Source: Rhodococcus sp. 06-462-5
Lineage (GTDB): Bacteria; Actinomycetota; Actinomycetes; Mycobacteriales; Mycobacteriaceae
Assembly: GCF_002258315.1 (NCBI RefSeq)
Contig: NZ_NOYD01000038.1
Span: 310,001-374,000 of the forward strand
Direction: 5' to 3'
Length of the DNA stretch: 64,000 bases
A program made the translations under genes and the position numbers. Below the pieces are notes generated by a model, which saw only the letters and a program-made list of their open reading frames with translations, had not been told where the DNA came from and ran no database searches. Positions 27,498 through 35,668 of the stretch are shown here, in pieces (within the stretch, counting starts at the first letter, position 1; every line of letters begins with the position of its first letter).

Positions 27498-27522
27498 AAG
27501 GTATCAAGTCCGGTGATACCTT
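27498..27522. promoter_or_regulatory. Perfect inverted repeat with divergent -10 boxes between comB and a membrane-protein gene
   Basis: AAGGTATCA (27498-27506) and TGATACCTT (27514-27522) are exact reverse complements separated by AGTCCGG. Each arm contains TACCTT, a -10 box (27517-27522 on plus, 27498-27503 on minus). Allowing a two-base bulge, the pairing extends outward through GCCGAA/TTCGGC. A single bound regulator could control both genes. Confidence 0.6.
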
Positions 27523-27549
27523 CGGCGCGGGATCGAGTGGGGGAGAGAC

Positions 27550-27981
27550 ATGCAGCTGGAACTGGACACCAAGGTGATCGTCCTCGTGGCCGGTCTTCTG
27601 CTGCTGTGGGCTCTCGGGTTGGGGGTGGTCAAGTATCACCAGATGTCGACGTCGGCGGATGGCACTGCGCATCGTTATGTCGACATCGCCCATCGGGCAG
27701 CATTGATGTATTCGTTCGCTGCTCTGGTACTCGCGGTGTTGGCGCAATTCAGCGCGTGGTCGGTCGCGGTGGATCTGATTGCCGCTTCGGTGGTGCTGTT
27801 GTTCTTCGTCGCTGCCGTCGTGGGCTACACGGTGCACGGGTTTCGTCGGGACACCGAGAACCAGTTCGTCGATCCCGTCCCGGGGACGCATCTGTTCATG
27901 GTGTCGTTGATCGTCGGCGAAATCGGCGGTACAGCGGTGCTCGTGGCCGGTTTCGCAGTCGAGCAGTTCGGTCCGAGCTGA
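27550..27981 (+). CDS. Four-helix membrane protein, unknown function
   Basis: This 143-residue protein has four hydrophobic segments (about residues 9-28, 50-70, 73-93 and 113-135) and ends VEQFGPS. I do not recognise a family with confidence. The ATG has a purine-rich site (GGGGGAGAG) upstream. It is divergent from comB across a shared palindromic promoter and convergent with the next small gene, nine bases away. Confidence 0.75.
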   Translation: MQLELDTKVIVLVAGLLLLWALGLGVVKYHQMSTSADGTAHRYVDIAHRAALMYSFAALVLAVLAQFSAWSVAVDLIAASVVLLFFVAAVVGYTVHGFRRDTENQFVDPVPGTHLFMVSLIVGEIGGTAVLVAGFAVEQFGPS

Positions 27982-27990
27982 GACCCGGAG

Positions 27991-28266
27991 CTACCGAGGG
28001 TCCAGGTACAGCTCGGCGGTCTCGGTGGCGACCGCGGACACTGCAGCAGCGAGACCGGGCTCGAGGTCCAGTGCGGCGGTGAGTCGTTCTCCGCGCAGCC
28101 CCCGCGTTCGGAGTAGCTCCCAGGCCTGTTCGACCAGGCGCACCGAGGTGGGATGGTCCAACTCGGGACGGTTCGAGCGCAGTGCAGTGGCAGCCCAGTC
28201 CGCGTCGAACGTCCCGTTGGGTGGACCGAACACACGCTCACCGGACGAATAGCTCTTGGGCTCCAT
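27991..28266 (-). CDS. Hypothetical 91-residue protein
   Basis: This small soluble protein begins MEPKSYSSGERVFGPPNG and continues as an alanine/leucine-rich helical domain. No recognised motif is present. ATG at 28266 has GGAGG very close upstream; an in-frame start at 28302 is less likely. It is divergent from a lipoprotein gene 94 bp away. Third-position GC bias supports coding, but the function is unknown. Confidence 0.65.
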   Translation of the reverse strand: MEPKSYSSGERVFGPPNGTFDADWAATALRSNRPELDHPTSVRLVEQAWELLRTRGLRGERLTAALDLEPGLAAAVSAVATETAELYLDPR

Positions 28267-28360
28267 ACCCTCCGACGCTAGCAGCATCGCGGGACGGCGC
28301 AATCGTGACCGAATTGCGTCGGGACAGCACTACCGAACCGATCGGTATCTTCAGTACGGT

Positions 28361-29011
28361 ATGGCGATGTACGACGGCCACCGAAGGTCTCCACTCGCGC
28401 TCTCGGTCGTCGGATCTCTGGCGCTCGGTCTTCTCGCCGGCTGTGCCGGCGAGGACGGCAGCGGCCCCGTCGACGAGGTCTCGGCGGGCACGAACTACAT
28501 GACGGTCACGGGATCGTTGGTCGTCGGTGATCCCATGTCCGGTCCGGCACCGCCCACCGAAGCGCTTCCGCCCGCGGTGACAGAGCTTCCCCTGAGCCTC
28601 GATGGCGCGCGGTTCCCGAGCGCGTCGCCGGTCGGTGTCACCGACGTGGTGATCGAGGAGTCGTCGACCGTCGAATTCAGGTTGGCAGGCAACGGCCCGG
28701 TGTCCTACACGGTGCGGTACGTCGACGAAGCCGTCCGCTATGCCACCAGTGAACCGGTGGCAGTGCCGGGAAGATCGGTGTTGCAGGTGGACCTGTCGGG
28801 TACGTCGACGGACTCCGACGACACGTTCTCCCCGTATGCCGGGCCCGAACGGGTCCGAGGCGGTGCGGATTCCGCCGTCGTCTCGGTCGATTTCCTGGCT
28901 GATCCCGGCGGAATCTCGCAGGCCTTCGTCGGAGTTGCGGCCGATCGACCCGAGTTCACGGTGACCACGACCGAAGAACCCGCCGCGGTGATCGTCACCG
29001 TCGAGTCCTGA
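28361..29011 (+). CDS. Hypothetical lipoprotein
   Basis: This 216-residue protein has a short signal peptide and lipobox LLAGC at Cys27, so it should be anchored outside the membrane. The mature part is Ser/Thr/Asp/Pro-rich with beta-strand-like segments (VTDVVIEESSTVEFRL, SVLQVDLSG) and no known domain. The ATG at 28361 is chosen because the signal peptide begins right after it and TATCTT (28346-28351) may be the -10 box. Confidence 0.72.
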   Translation: MAMYDGHRRSPLALSVVGSLALGLLAGCAGEDGSGPVDEVSAGTNYMTVTGSLVVGDPMSGPAPPTEALPPAVTELPLSLDGARFPSASPVGVTDVVIEESSTVEFRLAGNGPVSYTVRYVDEAVRYATSEPVAVPGRSVLQVDLSGTSTDSDDTFSPYAGPERVRGGADSAVVSVDFLADPGGISQAFVGVAADRPEFTVTTTEEPAAVIVTVES

Positions 29012-29091
29012 CCCGGACTCGCAGCGTCGAATGCACTTCGGCCGTGGCTGTTTCGATCCGTTTCCCGTGGACATCGCGGTAGCATCGCGGT

Positions 29092-29541
29092 GTGTCCGAC
29101 GCCACAGCGGGAGAGAGTCCATCCGGTCGTGTGCGCGTGCTCGTGTACAGCAGCAATGCGGCGACCCGTGCCCAGGTGCGGTCTGCGGTGGGAACTCGAC
29201 CGGATCCCGCACTCGGTGACATCGAGTACGTCGACATCGCCACGGCAGCCGTCGTCATCGAGAACATGGATGCAGGCGGTGTCTCGTTGGCGATTCTCGA
29301 CGGTGAGTCCTCACCCGTGGGCGGTCTGGGTCTGGCGAAGCAGTTGAAGGACGAGATCGTCGACTGCCCACCGGTGTTGGTGCTGATCGGACGTCCGGAC
29401 GACGCGTGGTTGGCCGAATGGTCGCGCGCCGAGGCTGCTGTTCCGCACCCGCTGGATCCGATCCGGCTCGGGCGCGCAGTGGTCGATCTGCTGAGGCAGC
29501 ACTCGGGACGCGTCGGTGCCCCGGTCTCTCGATCGCAGTAG
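29092..29541 (+). CDS. Receiver-domain protein beside nuo, Rv3143-like
   Basis: This 149-residue protein is a single CheY-like receiver fold without an output domain. The presumed phosphoacceptor is the Asp of SLAILDGE. The N-terminal acidic pair of typical receivers is missing (VLVYSSNAATR), and the usual Lys after strand 5 is replaced in VPHPLDP. It is therefore an atypical or pseudo-receiver. An equivalent gene (Rv3143) lies upstream of nuoA in M. tuberculosis, so a link with respiration is likely but unproven. The start is GTG at 29092. Confidence 0.82.
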   Translation: MSDATAGESPSGRVRVLVYSSNAATRAQVRSAVGTRPDPALGDIEYVDIATAAVVIENMDAGGVSLAILDGESSPVGGLGLAKQLKDEIVDCPPVLVLIGRPDDAWLAEWSRAEAAVPHPLDPIRLGRAVVDLLRQHSGRVGAPVSRSQ

Positions 29542-29542
29542 A

Positions 29543-30256
29543 TCAGACCGTCTTCTCCGATGCGGGCACCGTCAGCACTAACCGGTGGATCGAGCCGGCG
29601 ATGACGGCTCCGAGCACGGGGAACACCACGAATACCCACAGTTGTGACAGGGCAGGTCCGCCGGCGAGGAGGGCTGGGCCGAAGGACCGAGCAGGGTTCA
29701 CCGAGGTCGAATCGATCCCGATGCCCAGCAGGTGAACCACGGTCAGGGTCAGGCCGATCGGGATACCGGCCGCCACGACGGGGTGAACGGTGGGGGCGGT
29801 GGTGGCCAGTACGACGAGGACGAGCAGGCCGGTCGCGATCGTCTCGAACACCGCCACCGACGCCAGCCCGTATTCTCCGGGCGAGGAGCTGCCGAATCCA
29901 TTGGTGCCCAGACCGTCCGACGCCATGTCGTAACCGGGACGGCCGGAGGCGACGAACAGTACGATCAGCGCGCCGATCACTGCACCGACGGCCTGGGCGG
30001 CGATGTAGAACACAGCCTTGATCGGGGTGATGGCGCGAGCAATCAGGGCTCCGATCGTCACGGCCGGGTTGATGTGGCATCCCGAGATCGGGCCGATCGC
30101 GTAGACGAGGGCGAGCAGTGTGAGCCCGAATGCCAGGGCGATGCCCGGGGTTCCGACGGTGTCGCCCGCGATGACGGCGGTGCCGACGCCGAAGATCACG
30201 AGCAGGGCAGTTCCCAGTCCCTCGGCGGCGAGCGCCGAGACGGAAATCGACTTCAT
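29543..30256 (-). CDS. aqpZ: Aquaporin, AqpZ-like water channel
   Basis: This 237-residue six-helix channel has both NPA motifs (NPA at 63-65, NPAR at 187-190). The selectivity-filter set F43, H175, T184 and R190 matches E. coli AqpZ, so a water channel is more likely than a glycerol facilitator, which would have Gly in place of His. ATG at 30256 is chosen over the adjacent ATG at 30259 because AGGAG is then five bases upstream. It is divergent from nuoA across 275 bp with two CRP-like sites. Confidence 0.9.
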   Translation of the reverse strand: MKSISVSALAAEGLGTALLVIFGVGTAVIAGDTVGTPGIALAFGLTLLALVYAIGPISGCHINPAVTIGALIARAITPIKAVFYIAAQAVGAVIGALIVLFVASGRPGYDMASDGLGTNGFGSSSPGEYGLASVAVFETIATGLLVLVVLATTAPTVHPVVAAGIPIGLTLTVVHLLGIGIDSTSVNPARSFGPALLAGGPALSQLWVFVVFPVLGAVIAGSIHRLVLTVPASEKTV

Positions 30257-30347
30257 CATTTCTCCTGTTGCATGTAGGCGGCCGCGTTCGGCCGGGATCG
30301 TCGGGAGGTTTGTCGTTGTCCTCGGACCGGATCGCATGGGGCCGTCG

Positions 30348-30363
30348 AGTGATCTGAGTCACA
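30348..30363. promoter_or_regulatory. CRP/GlxR-like site 1 between aqpZ and nuoA
   Basis: AGTGA-TCTGAG-TCACA matches the CRP-family consensus TGTGA-N6-TCACA at nine of ten half-site positions. It lies 92 bp upstream of the aqpZ start and 168 bp upstream of nuoA. Confidence 0.5.
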
Positions 30364-30451
30364 GTGCCGAGATCGGGTGCCCCATGCGCGTCAACGGATT
30401 ACGAAACTGGACTTCTCGAAATCCCGCGAGATCGACACCGAACCCATACTG

Positions 30452-30467
30452 TGTGGTTCAGGTCACA
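30452..30467. promoter_or_regulatory. CRP/GlxR-like site 2 upstream of nuoA
   Basis: TGTGG-TTCAGG-TCACA matches TGTGA-N6-TCACA at nine of ten half-site positions. It is centred about 70 bp before the nuoA ATG and 104 bp from site 1. TTTACT/TACTAC-like -10 candidates lie just downstream (around 30485-30492). Confidence 0.5.
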
Positions 30468-30531
30468 TTGGTACGGCCGTCGCATTTACTACGCGCCGGC
30501 GCGGTAGTCGATCGAGGGAGCAGATGCCGGG

Positions 30532-30891
30532 ATGAACGCCTACGTTCCGATCCTCGTTCTCGGTGCCATTGCGGTCGTGTTCGCGGTGTTCTCGGTGATG
30601 GTCGGAACCATGGTGGGGCCGGCGCGGTACAACCGAGCGAAGTTCGACGCGTACGAGTGCGGCATCGAGCCCACGATGCATGCGCCTACGGGCCAACGAT
30701 TTCCGGTGAAGTTCTACCTGACCGCCATGCTGTTCATCATTTTCGACATCGAGATCGTCTTCCTCTATCCGTGGGCCGTCCACCTGGACGTTCTGGGCGC
30801 TTTCGGGCTGGTTGCCATGGCACTGTTCGTCGTCAACGTGTCGATGGCCTACGTCTACGAGTGGCGGCGAGGCGGGCTCGGATGGGACTGA
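30532..30891 (+). CDS. nuoA: NADH-quinone oxidoreductase subunit A
   Basis: This 119-residue subunit has three membrane helices and the conserved loop KFDAYECGIEP, whose Asp/Glu/Cys line the quinone-site region, plus FIIFDIEIVFLYPWA in helix 2. It is part of the membrane arm of complex I at the junction with NuoH and NuoJ. It is the first gene of a complete 14-gene nuo operon. The ATG at 30532 follows a moderate purine stretch. Confidence 0.96.
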   Translation: MNAYVPILVLGAIAVVFAVFSVMVGTMVGPARYNRAKFDAYECGIEPTMHAPTGQRFPVKFYLTAMLFIIFDIEIVFLYPWAVHLDVLGAFGLVAMALFVVNVSMAYVYEWRRGGLGWD

Positions 30892-30963
30892 CGTCCGAAC
30901 ACTGATCGGCGACGGCACGATGCACGGTTCTCACCTCGAGCGGATGCGGAAAGAGTGTGATCG

Positions 30964-31518
30964 ATGGGACTCGAAGAGAAGCTACCCAGCGGATTTCTGC
31001 TGACCACCGTCGAGGGGTTGGCCGGCTACGCACGCAAGGGTTCGTTGTGGCCCGCGACATTCGGTCTCGCGTGCTGCGCGATCGAGATGATGGCAACCAC
31101 CTCCGGTCGGTTCGATCTCGCGCGGTTCGGCATGGAGGCGTTCCGTGCGTCTCCGCGCCAAGCGGACCTGATGATCGTGGCAGGCCGTGTCAGCCAGAAG
31201 ATGGGGCCCGTACTGCGGCAGGTGTACGACCAGATGGCGGAACCGAAATGGGTCCTGGCCATGGGAGTCTGCGCGTCCTCGGGCGGAATGTTCAACAACT
31301 ACGCGGTGGTTCAGGGTGTCGATCATATCGTTCCCGTCGACATCTACCTACCCGGTTGCCCGCCCCGACCCGAGATGCTGCTCAACGCAATCCTGGAGCT
31401 GCACAAGAAGATTCAGGAGATGCCGCTGGGTGTCAATCGCGAGCAGGTGCGCGCGGCCGCCGAGGCTGCTGCGCTGGCGTCCACCCCGACCATCGACTTG
31501 AAGGGGCTGCTGCGATGA
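30964..31518 (+). CDS. nuoB: NADH-quinone oxidoreductase subunit B
   Basis: This 184-residue peripheral subunit carries the ligands of cluster N2: Cys37 and Cys38 ([10 protein letters not shown]), Cys103 (GVCASSGG) and Cys132 (LPGCPPRPE). N2 passes electrons to quinone. A 72-bp gap separates it from nuoA, the largest gap inside the operon. Its stop overlaps the nuoC ATG. Confidence 0.97.
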   Translation: MGLEEKLPSGFLLTTVEGLAGYARKGSLWPATFGLACCAIEMMATTSGRFDLARFGMEAFRASPRQADLMIVAGRVSQKMGPVLRQVYDQMAEPKWVLAMGVCASSGGMFNNYAVVQGVDHIVPVDIYLPGCPPRPEMLLNAILELHKKIQEMPLGVNREQVRAAAEAAALASTPTIDLKGLLR

Positions 31519-32177
31519 CGGCGCGCGGGTCCCGCGGGATGTTCGGTGTCCGAGGGAGTGGCGACACCTCCGGTTACGGTCGGCTGCAGCCGCCGGTGGA
31601 GTCGGTGGACACGGCCGTCCGGCCCTACGGCAGCTACTTCGACGCCCTGGTCGATCGATTGGCCGCTGTTCTCGGCACCGGTGACGCGGCCGTGGCGTTC
31701 GAGGACGCCGTCGAGCGTGCGGTGATCTTTCGCGGTGAACTGACGCTGCATCTCTCGCGGGAGCACGTGCCCGCGGTGGCCCGTGCTCTCCGTGACGACG
31801 AGGAACTGAGATTCGAATTGTGCACGGGCGCATCGGGTGTGCACTACCCGGATCAGGTCGGCCGGGAATTGCGCGCGGTCTACCATCTGGTGTCCATCAC
31901 GCATGGACGCCGTTTGCGACTCGAAGTGGCTGTGCCCGATGCAGATCCGCACACACCCTCGCTCTGCGCGGTGTATCCGACCAACGACTGGCACGAGCGT
32001 GAGGTGTACGACTTCTTCGGCATCGTCTTCGACGGTCATCCCGCATTGACGCGGATCGAGATGCCCGACGATTGGGTCGGACACCCGCAACGCAAGGACT
32101 ATCCCCTGGGCGGAATTCCCATCGAGTACAAGGGCGCTCGGATCGCGCCTCCCAACGAGCGCAGGTCGTACAACTGA
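31515..32177 (+). CDS. nuoC: NADH-quinone oxidoreductase subunit C
   Basis: This 220-residue protein has the 30-kDa-subunit signature ERE-type [18 protein letters not shown] and the later [19 protein letters not shown]. It helps hold NuoB and NuoD in the hydrophilic arm. About 30 N-terminal Gly/Arg-rich residues precede the domain. Start and stop overlap the flanking genes (ATGA both times), indicating coupled translation. Confidence 0.95.
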   Translation: MTARGSRGMFGVRGSGDTSGYGRLQPPVESVDTAVRPYGSYFDALVDRLAAVLGTGDAAVAFEDAVERAVIFRGELTLHLSREHVPAVARALRDDEELRFELCTGASGVHYPDQVGRELRAVYHLVSITHGRRLRLEVAVPDADPHTPSLCAVYPTNDWHEREVYDFFGIVFDGHPALTRIEMPDDWVGHPQRKDYPLGGIPIEYKGARIAPPNERRSYN

Positions 32178-33475
32178 TGAGCGCAACGGACGAAACCATC
32201 TATGCAGTGTCGGGCCAGGACTGGGACGACGTGGTCGAACTGGCGCGCGGGTCGACCACGGAACGCATCGTGGTCAACATGGGTCCGCAACACCCGTCCA
32301 CCCATGGTGTGCTGCGGTTGATACTCGAGATCGAAGGCGAGACCGTCACCGAGGCGCGGTGTGGAATCGGCTACCTGCACACCGGTATCGAGAAGAATCT
32401 CGAGTATCGCAACTGGACTCAGGGCGTCACGTTCGTCACTCGAATGGACTATCTCTCGCCCTTCTTCAACGAGACCGCGTACTGCCTCGGGGTGGAGAAG
32501 CTACTCGACATCACCGACGACATTCCCGAGCGCGCGACGGTCGTCCGGGTGATGCTGATGGAGCTCAATCGGATCTCCTCGCACCTCGTGGCGTTGGCCA
32601 CGGGCGGAATGGAATTGGGTGCCGTGACGGCGATGCTGTTCGGCTTCCGGGAACGCGAACTGATTCTCGACGTCTTCGAGGCCATCACCGGACTTCGGAT
32701 GAACCACGCCTACATCCGTCCCGGCGGCTTGTCTCAGGATCTACCCGCCGATGCGATCGACAAGGTCCGCGAGCTGTTGCGGGTACTTCCCGGACGGCTT
32801 CGCGACCTCGAACTCATGCTCAACGACAACCCGATCTGGAAGGCCAGAACCGAGAACGTCGGCTACCTGGACCTGACGGGATGCATGGCCCTCGGCGTCA
32901 CCGGTCCGGTGCTTCGCTCGACCGGACTTCCCTACGACCTGCGCCGGTCCGATCCCTACTGCGGGTACGAGAACTACGAGTTCGATGTCGTCACCGACAC
33001 CGGATGCGACTGCTACGGGCGTTACCTGATTCGCGTCGAAGAGATGAAGGAATCGCTCAAGATCATCGAGCAGACATTGGATCGGCTGCGGCCGGGACCG
33101 GTGGTCATCGACGACAAGAAGATCGCCTGGCCGGCCGAGCTGGTCTCCGGACCCGACGGTCTCGGCAATTCTCAGGACCACGTGCGCACCATCATGGACA
33201 CCTCGATGGAGTCGTTGATCCACCACTTCAAATTGGTGACCGAGGGAATGCGAGTGCCGGCGGGCCAAGTGCTGTCCACCGTGGAATCGCCGCGCGGCGA
33301 ACTCGGCGTGCACATCGTCAGCGACGGCGGCACTCGGCCGTACCGAGTGCATTTCAGAGACCCCTCGTTCACCAACCTGCAGGCGGTCGCCGCGATGTGC
33401 GAGGGCGGCATGATTTCCGACGTCATCGCTGCCGTGGCCAGTATCGACCCGGTGATGGGCGGGGTGGACCGATGA
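32177..33475 (+). CDS. nuoD: NADH-quinone oxidoreductase subunit D
   Basis: This 432-residue 49-kDa-type subunit has [15 protein letters not shown] near residue 35, whose His lines the quinone pocket, and [14 protein letters not shown] after it. The C-terminal DPVMGGVDR is the usual end. With NuoB it forms the quinone-reduction site. It overlaps nuoC and nuoE by four bases each. Confidence 0.97.
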   Translation: MSATDETIYAVSGQDWDDVVELARGSTTERIVVNMGPQHPSTHGVLRLILEIEGETVTEARCGIGYLHTGIEKNLEYRNWTQGVTFVTRMDYLSPFFNETAYCLGVEKLLDITDDIPERATVVRVMLMELNRISSHLVALATGGMELGAVTAMLFGFRERELILDVFEAITGLRMNHAYIRPGGLSQDLPADAIDKVRELLRVLPGRLRDLELMLNDNPIWKARTENVGYLDLTGCMALGVTGPVLRSTGLPYDLRRSDPYCGYENYEFDVVTDTGCDCYGRYLIRVEEMKESLKIIEQTLDRLRPGPVVIDDKKIAWPAELVSGPDGLGNSQDHVRTIMDTSMESLIHHFKLVTEGMRVPAGQVLSTVESPRGELGVHIVSDGGTRPYRVHFRDPSFTNLQAVAAMCEGGMISDVIAAVASIDPVMGGVDR

Positions 33476-34365
33476 CCGCGCCGCGCTCGGAGCCGGTGCT
33501 CGTCCAACTGGGGGCCCGGCCCGAGGAAGCCGTACAACTGGTCGGCCCCGACGCACGCGAGTCCTATCCCGACGACGTCCGGGCCCGCCTGCGCGCCGAC
33601 GCCGACATCGTTCTCGCCCGCTATCCTCAGGCCCGATCGGCGCTGCTGCCATTGCTGCACCTGGTGCAATCCGAGGACGGATACCTCACGCCTGCCGGAA
33701 TCGAATTCTGCTCGGATGTACTCGATCTCACCGGGGCAGAGGTGACCGCAGTCGCGACGTTCTACTCGATGTATCGCCGCGAGCCCACCGGCAACTATCG
33801 CGTCGGAGTGTGCACCAACACCCTGTGCGCCGTCATGGGCGGCGACGCCATCATGGATGCCCTGCGGGATCACCTCGATATCGATCACGGCGGAACGACG
33901 GCCGACGGTGCCATCACCCTCGAGCACATCGAGTGCAATGCCGCGTGCGACTTCGCGCCGGTGATGATGGTCAACTGGGAGTTCTTCGACAACAGAACTC
34001 CGGCGTCGGCGCGGGAACTGGTCGACGCGCTCCGCTCCGGTGCGCAGGTGACCCCGACTCGCGGCGCTCCGCTCTGCACGTTCCGCGAGACCGAGCGAAT
34101 TCTGGCCGGGTTCGCCGACGACCGACCCGGGGCGCTCGAATCCCCCGGCAGCGCAGGCGAAGCCACTCTCGCCGGCCTCCGGTACGCCCGAGAGCACTCG
34201 ATGTCGGCTCCCCGGGCCGACGCCGGCTCCCCGGACGATCACCCCGATCTGGGTGCCGAAGCAGTGGCGGAGACGGTGCGCGAGAAACCCGCTCCGGCGC
34301 CTTCGGCCACCGTTCCACCGCAGCCGAACACCACCGAAACCGATCCGTCGACGAAGGGGAAGTGA
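33472..34365 (+). CDS. nuoE: NADH-quinone oxidoreductase subunit E with extended tail
   Basis: This subunit is 297 residues; the thioredoxin-like core ends near residue 215. The [2Fe-2S] N1a ligands are in [12 protein letters not shown] and [10 protein letters not shown]. The last ~80 residues are an Ala/Pro/Glu/Asp-rich tail ([14 protein letters not shown] near the end) absent from short homologues (~165 aa). It belongs to the NADH-dehydrogenase module. The ATG overlaps the nuoD stop. Confidence 0.94.
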   Translation: MTAPRSEPVLVQLGARPEEAVQLVGPDARESYPDDVRARLRADADIVLARYPQARSALLPLLHLVQSEDGYLTPAGIEFCSDVLDLTGAEVTAVATFYSMYRREPTGNYRVGVCTNTLCAVMGGDAIMDALRDHLDIDHGGTTADGAITLEHIECNAACDFAPVMMVNWEFFDNRTPASARELVDALRSGAQVTPTRGAPLCTFRETERILAGFADDRPGALESPGSAGEATLAGLRYAREHSMSAPRADAGSPDDHPDLGAEAVAETVREKPAPAPSATVPPQPNTTETDPSTKGK

Positions 34366-34366
34366 C

Positions 34367-35668
34367 ATGGCCCTGACGCCGGTGCTGAGCGAATTCTGGG
34401 ACGAGAAGAACTCGTGGACCCTCGACACCTACCGCAGCCACGAGGGATATCGAGGGCTGGAAAAGGCCCTGGCCATGGACCCCGACGACCTCATCGCCTT
34501 CGTCAAGGACTCCGGTCTGCGAGGCCGTGGCGGTGCGGGATTCCCGACCGGAACGAAGTGGAGCTTCATTCCACAGGGTGACGGGAAAGCCCACTATCTG
34601 GTGGTCAACGCCGACGAGTCGGAGCCGGGTACCTGCAAGGACATGCCGTTGCTGATGGCGAGCCCGCACACGCTGATCGAGGGGATCATCATCGCGGCGT
34701 ACGCAATTCGTGCATCGCACGCCTTCGTGTACGTCCGCGGTGAAGTGGTACCGGTGTTGCGCCGACTGCAGGCCGCGGTTGCCGAGGCATACGCGGCAGG
34801 CTACCTGGGCAAGGGTGTTCTCGGAACGGGATTCGATCTCGAACTGGTGATACATGCCGGTGCAGGCGCGTACATCTGCGGCGAGGAGACGGCTCTGCTC
34901 GACTCGTTGGAGGGTCGGCGCGGACAACCCCGGCTGCGTCCACCGTTCCCCGCGGTCGCAGGTCTGTACGCGAGCCCGACAGTGGTCAACAACGTCGAGT
35001 CGATAGCCAGCGTTCCGGTGATCCTGCGCAACGGAATCGAATGGTTCCGGTCGATGGGCAGCGAGAAGTCACCCGGATTCACCCTCTACTCGATCTCCGG
35101 CCACGTGTGTCGCCCCGGCCAGTACGAGGCCCCGCTGGGCATCACCCTGCGGGAACTGCTGGACTACGCGGGCGGCATCCGGCCCGGTCACGAATTGAAA
35201 TTCTGGACACCGGGAGGATCGTCGACACCGATGTTCACCGGCGATCACCTCGACGTGCCACTCGACTACGAAGGCGTCGGTGCCGCCGGATCGATGTTGG
35301 GTACCAAGGCACTGCAGATCTTCGACGACACGACGTGCGTGGTGCGAGCGGTATTGCGCTGGACGGAGTTCTACGCACACGAATCCTGCGGCAAGTGCAC
35401 CCCGTGCCGAGAAGGAACCTATTGGCTGGTGCAGATACTGCGCCGCCTCGACGGCGGAACCGGCACCGAAGCGGACCTCGGCACGCTGCTCGACATCGCG
35501 GACGGAATCGCCGGAAAGTCGTTCTGCGCCTTGGGAGACGGAGCCGCAAGCCCCATCGTGTCCTCGCTGAAGTACTTCCGCCAGGAATACATCCGGCACG
35601 TCACCGAACAGGGTTGCCCCTTCGATCCACACCGATCGACCCTGATGGCAGAGGAGCTGACGTCATGA
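34367..35668 (+). CDS. nuoF: NADH-quinone oxidoreductase subunit F
   Basis: This 433-residue flavoprotein binds NADH and [19 protein letters not shown] near residue 50 and [17 protein letters not shown] near 165. The [4Fe-4S] N3 ligands are in [12 protein letters not shown] near 340. It oxidises NADH and feeds electrons into the iron-sulfur chain. It starts one base after the nuoE stop and overlaps nuoG. Confidence 0.97.
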   Translation: MALTPVLSEFWDEKNSWTLDTYRSHEGYRGLEKALAMDPDDLIAFVKDSGLRGRGGAGFPTGTKWSFIPQGDGKAHYLVVNADESEPGTCKDMPLLMASPHTLIEGIIIAAYAIRASHAFVYVRGEVVPVLRRLQAAVAEAYAAGYLGKGVLGTGFDLELVIHAGAGAYICGEETALLDSLEGRRGQPRLRPPFPAVAGLYASPTVVNNVESIASVPVILRNGIEWFRSMGSEKSPGFTLYSISGHVCRPGQYEAPLGITLRELLDYAGGIRPGHELKFWTPGGSSTPMFTGDHLDVPLDYEGVGAAGSMLGTKALQIFDDTTCVVRAVLRWTEFYAHESCGKCTPCREGTYWLVQILRRLDGGTGTEADLGTLLDIADGIAGKSFCALGDGAASPIVSSLKYFRQEYIRHVTEQGCPFDPHRSTLMAEELTS

